Origin: Sulfurimonas sp.
GTDB lineage: Bacteria > Campylobacterota > Campylobacteria > Campylobacterales > Sulfurimonadaceae
Direction of reading: 5' to 3'
DNA: 5,640 bases
NCBI GenBank assembly: GCA_024762745.1
Contig: JANTGV010000091.1
Span: 1 to 5,640 of the forward strand
Position numbers and translations under genes: made by a program. The first letter of the stretch is position 1. Every line of letters starts with the position of its first letter. Under the pieces are notes generated by a model. That model had not been told where the DNA came from. It was given only the letters and a program-made list of their open reading frames with translations, and ran no database searches. Shown here in pieces: positions 4,805 to 5,640 of this stretch.

Positions 4805-5640
4805 TTGGATTTATTGATACTATATTTCGCTCTTGCAGTAGGAATATCATTTTTGTGTTCAGTACTTGAAGCTGTGCTTCTGTCTGTAAATATGTCGTAC
4901 ATAGCGGTACTTGAAAAAGAGAGACCAATGATTGGAAAGCTGCTACGTCTCCACAAGGAGAATATAAGTAAGTCGATAGCGTCTATACTTATTTTAAATA
5001 CTATTGCCCATACTCTTGGTGCAGCAGCTGTTGGTGCACAGGCAGCCAAACTTTTTGGAAATGATGCAGTTGTCATTATTTCAATGGTTATGACATTTGC
5101 TATACTTTTTTTATCTGAGATAATTCCTAAAACTATAGGGGCAGTATACTGGAAAGAGTTAGCTCCTATGTCAGCGCACATTATTAGAATTTTTATCTGG
5201 CTAACATATCCGATTATTTTAACTACGCTTTTTGTAACAGATAAGATATCTAAAGGAAAAGCTGATGCTAACAGTCTTACAAAAGAGGAGCTTTTAGAGA
5301 GTATGCTTCTTAGTGAAGATGAAGGTGTCATCGATGAAAAAGAGTCTGATGTTATTGAAAATGTTTTAAATCTTGATAATATAAAGGTTTCTGAAGTCTT
5401 AACTCCAAGAAGTGTTGTCTTTGCAATAGATGAGAGTATGACTCTTAAAGAGGTTATCGAGACAAAACCAGCCATATTTAAATTTTCTCGTATACCAGTC
5501 TATAAAGAGAGTATAGAAGAGGTTACAGGATTAGTCATAACAAAAAAAATATTTAAACAGGCGCTTGAAGATGATAGTGTTACTATAGGTTCGATTAGAA
5601 AAGATATATTCTCTATTAATGAGAATATTCCTGTCTCAAA
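4805..5640 (+). CDS. CNNM/CorC-family membrane protein, 5' part (runs off the window)
   Basis: Translation from TTG at 4805 stays open to the window end (278 residues, truncated). Residues about 1-145 form the CNNM (DUF21) membrane domain, with hydrophobic segments near 2-22, 55-80, 90-106 and 122-144 and the conserved SEIIPKTIG (104-112). Residues 150-195 link to a CBS pair, of which the first is visible (about 196-255, VLTPRSVVFAI and SRIPVYKE) and the second begins near 258. Family members, such as CorC/YhdP-type and human CNNM, are tied to Mg2+ (or Co2+/Na+) efflux and homeostasis; pairing with MgtE upstream favours Mg2+. An in-frame stop at 4799-4801 means the start cannot be earlier. 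TTG follows AAGGA (4789-4793), which overlaps the stop of mgtE, at a long 11-base spacing, so the TTG at 4814 is the other candidate. The C-terminal transporter-associated domain is not in view. Confidence 0.88.
   Translation, partial: MDLLILYFALAVGISFLCSVLEAVLLSVNMSYIAVLEKERPMIGKLLRLHKENISKSIASILILNTIAHTLGAAAVGAQAAKLFGNDAVVIISMVMTFAILFLSEIIPKTIGAVYWKELAPMSAHIIRIFIWLTYPIILTTLFVTDKISKGKADANSLTKEELLESMLLSEDEGVIDEKESDVIENVLNLDNIKVSEVLTPRSVVFAIDESMTLKEVIETKPAIFKFSRIPVYKESIEEVTGLVITKKIFKQALEDDSVTIGSIRKDIFSINENIPVS

Noticed and set aside
4771..5475. A 234-residue minus-strand reading frame opposite the CNNM/CorC gene
   Set aside because: The plus-strand translation shows clear family motifs (SEIIPKTIG, VLTPR) across the same bases; the minus frame has no recognisable domain.

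Overview
The window is AT-rich with dense, short-spaced genes. Its promoters are recognisable mostly by a TATAAT -10 box with T-rich upstream DNA and no clear -35. Together with the gene content (a periplasmic c'-type cytochrome, a Bax-like glucosaminidase, MgtE) this suggests a Campylobacterota (Epsilonproteobacteria) chromosome, perhaps near Sulfurimonas or its relatives. That assignment is inference from style and content; no marker gene here proves it.

Layout. Bases 1-351 hold no gene I can support, but contain a perfect 13-bp inverted repeat, a third copy of its core that resembles a sigma-54 promoter, and a small hairpin just past the end of the first gene. On the minus strand, 352-1224 encodes a secreted 290-residue protein that is almost entirely made of 20 uninterrupted 11-residue repeats (consensus roughly xDSTxxxSxxL). 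Bases 1225-1443 are a divergent promoter region with a candidate operator. All remaining genes run on the plus strand: a c'-type monohaem cytochrome (1444-1854), then 8 bases later a periplasmic adaptor (HlyD/RND-adaptor type, 1863-2684) with no pump beside it; a Bax-type glucosaminidase (2738-3430) with its own promoter; the Mg2+ channel MgtE (3462-4790), whose promoter sits so close to the start codon that the mRNA is probably leaderless; and 14 bases after it a CNNM/CorC-type membrane protein with CBS domains (4805 to the window end, truncated), starting at TTG.

How the genes fit together. The first four proteins have Sec-type signal peptides and act in the periplasm or cell wall. The cytochrome and adaptor form a two-gene operon that may link redox or NO/haem chemistry to export, but their pump partner is not in view. 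MgtE and the CNNM/CorC protein form a magnesium (or related divalent cation) homeostasis pair, both gated by CBS domains. The most unusual element is the hendecad-repeat protein: its closest analogues by repeat length are LEA group 3 proteins, alpha-synuclein-like 11-mers and right-handed coiled coils, but I do not recognise the family, and its repeats show sequence evidence of selection on the protein.
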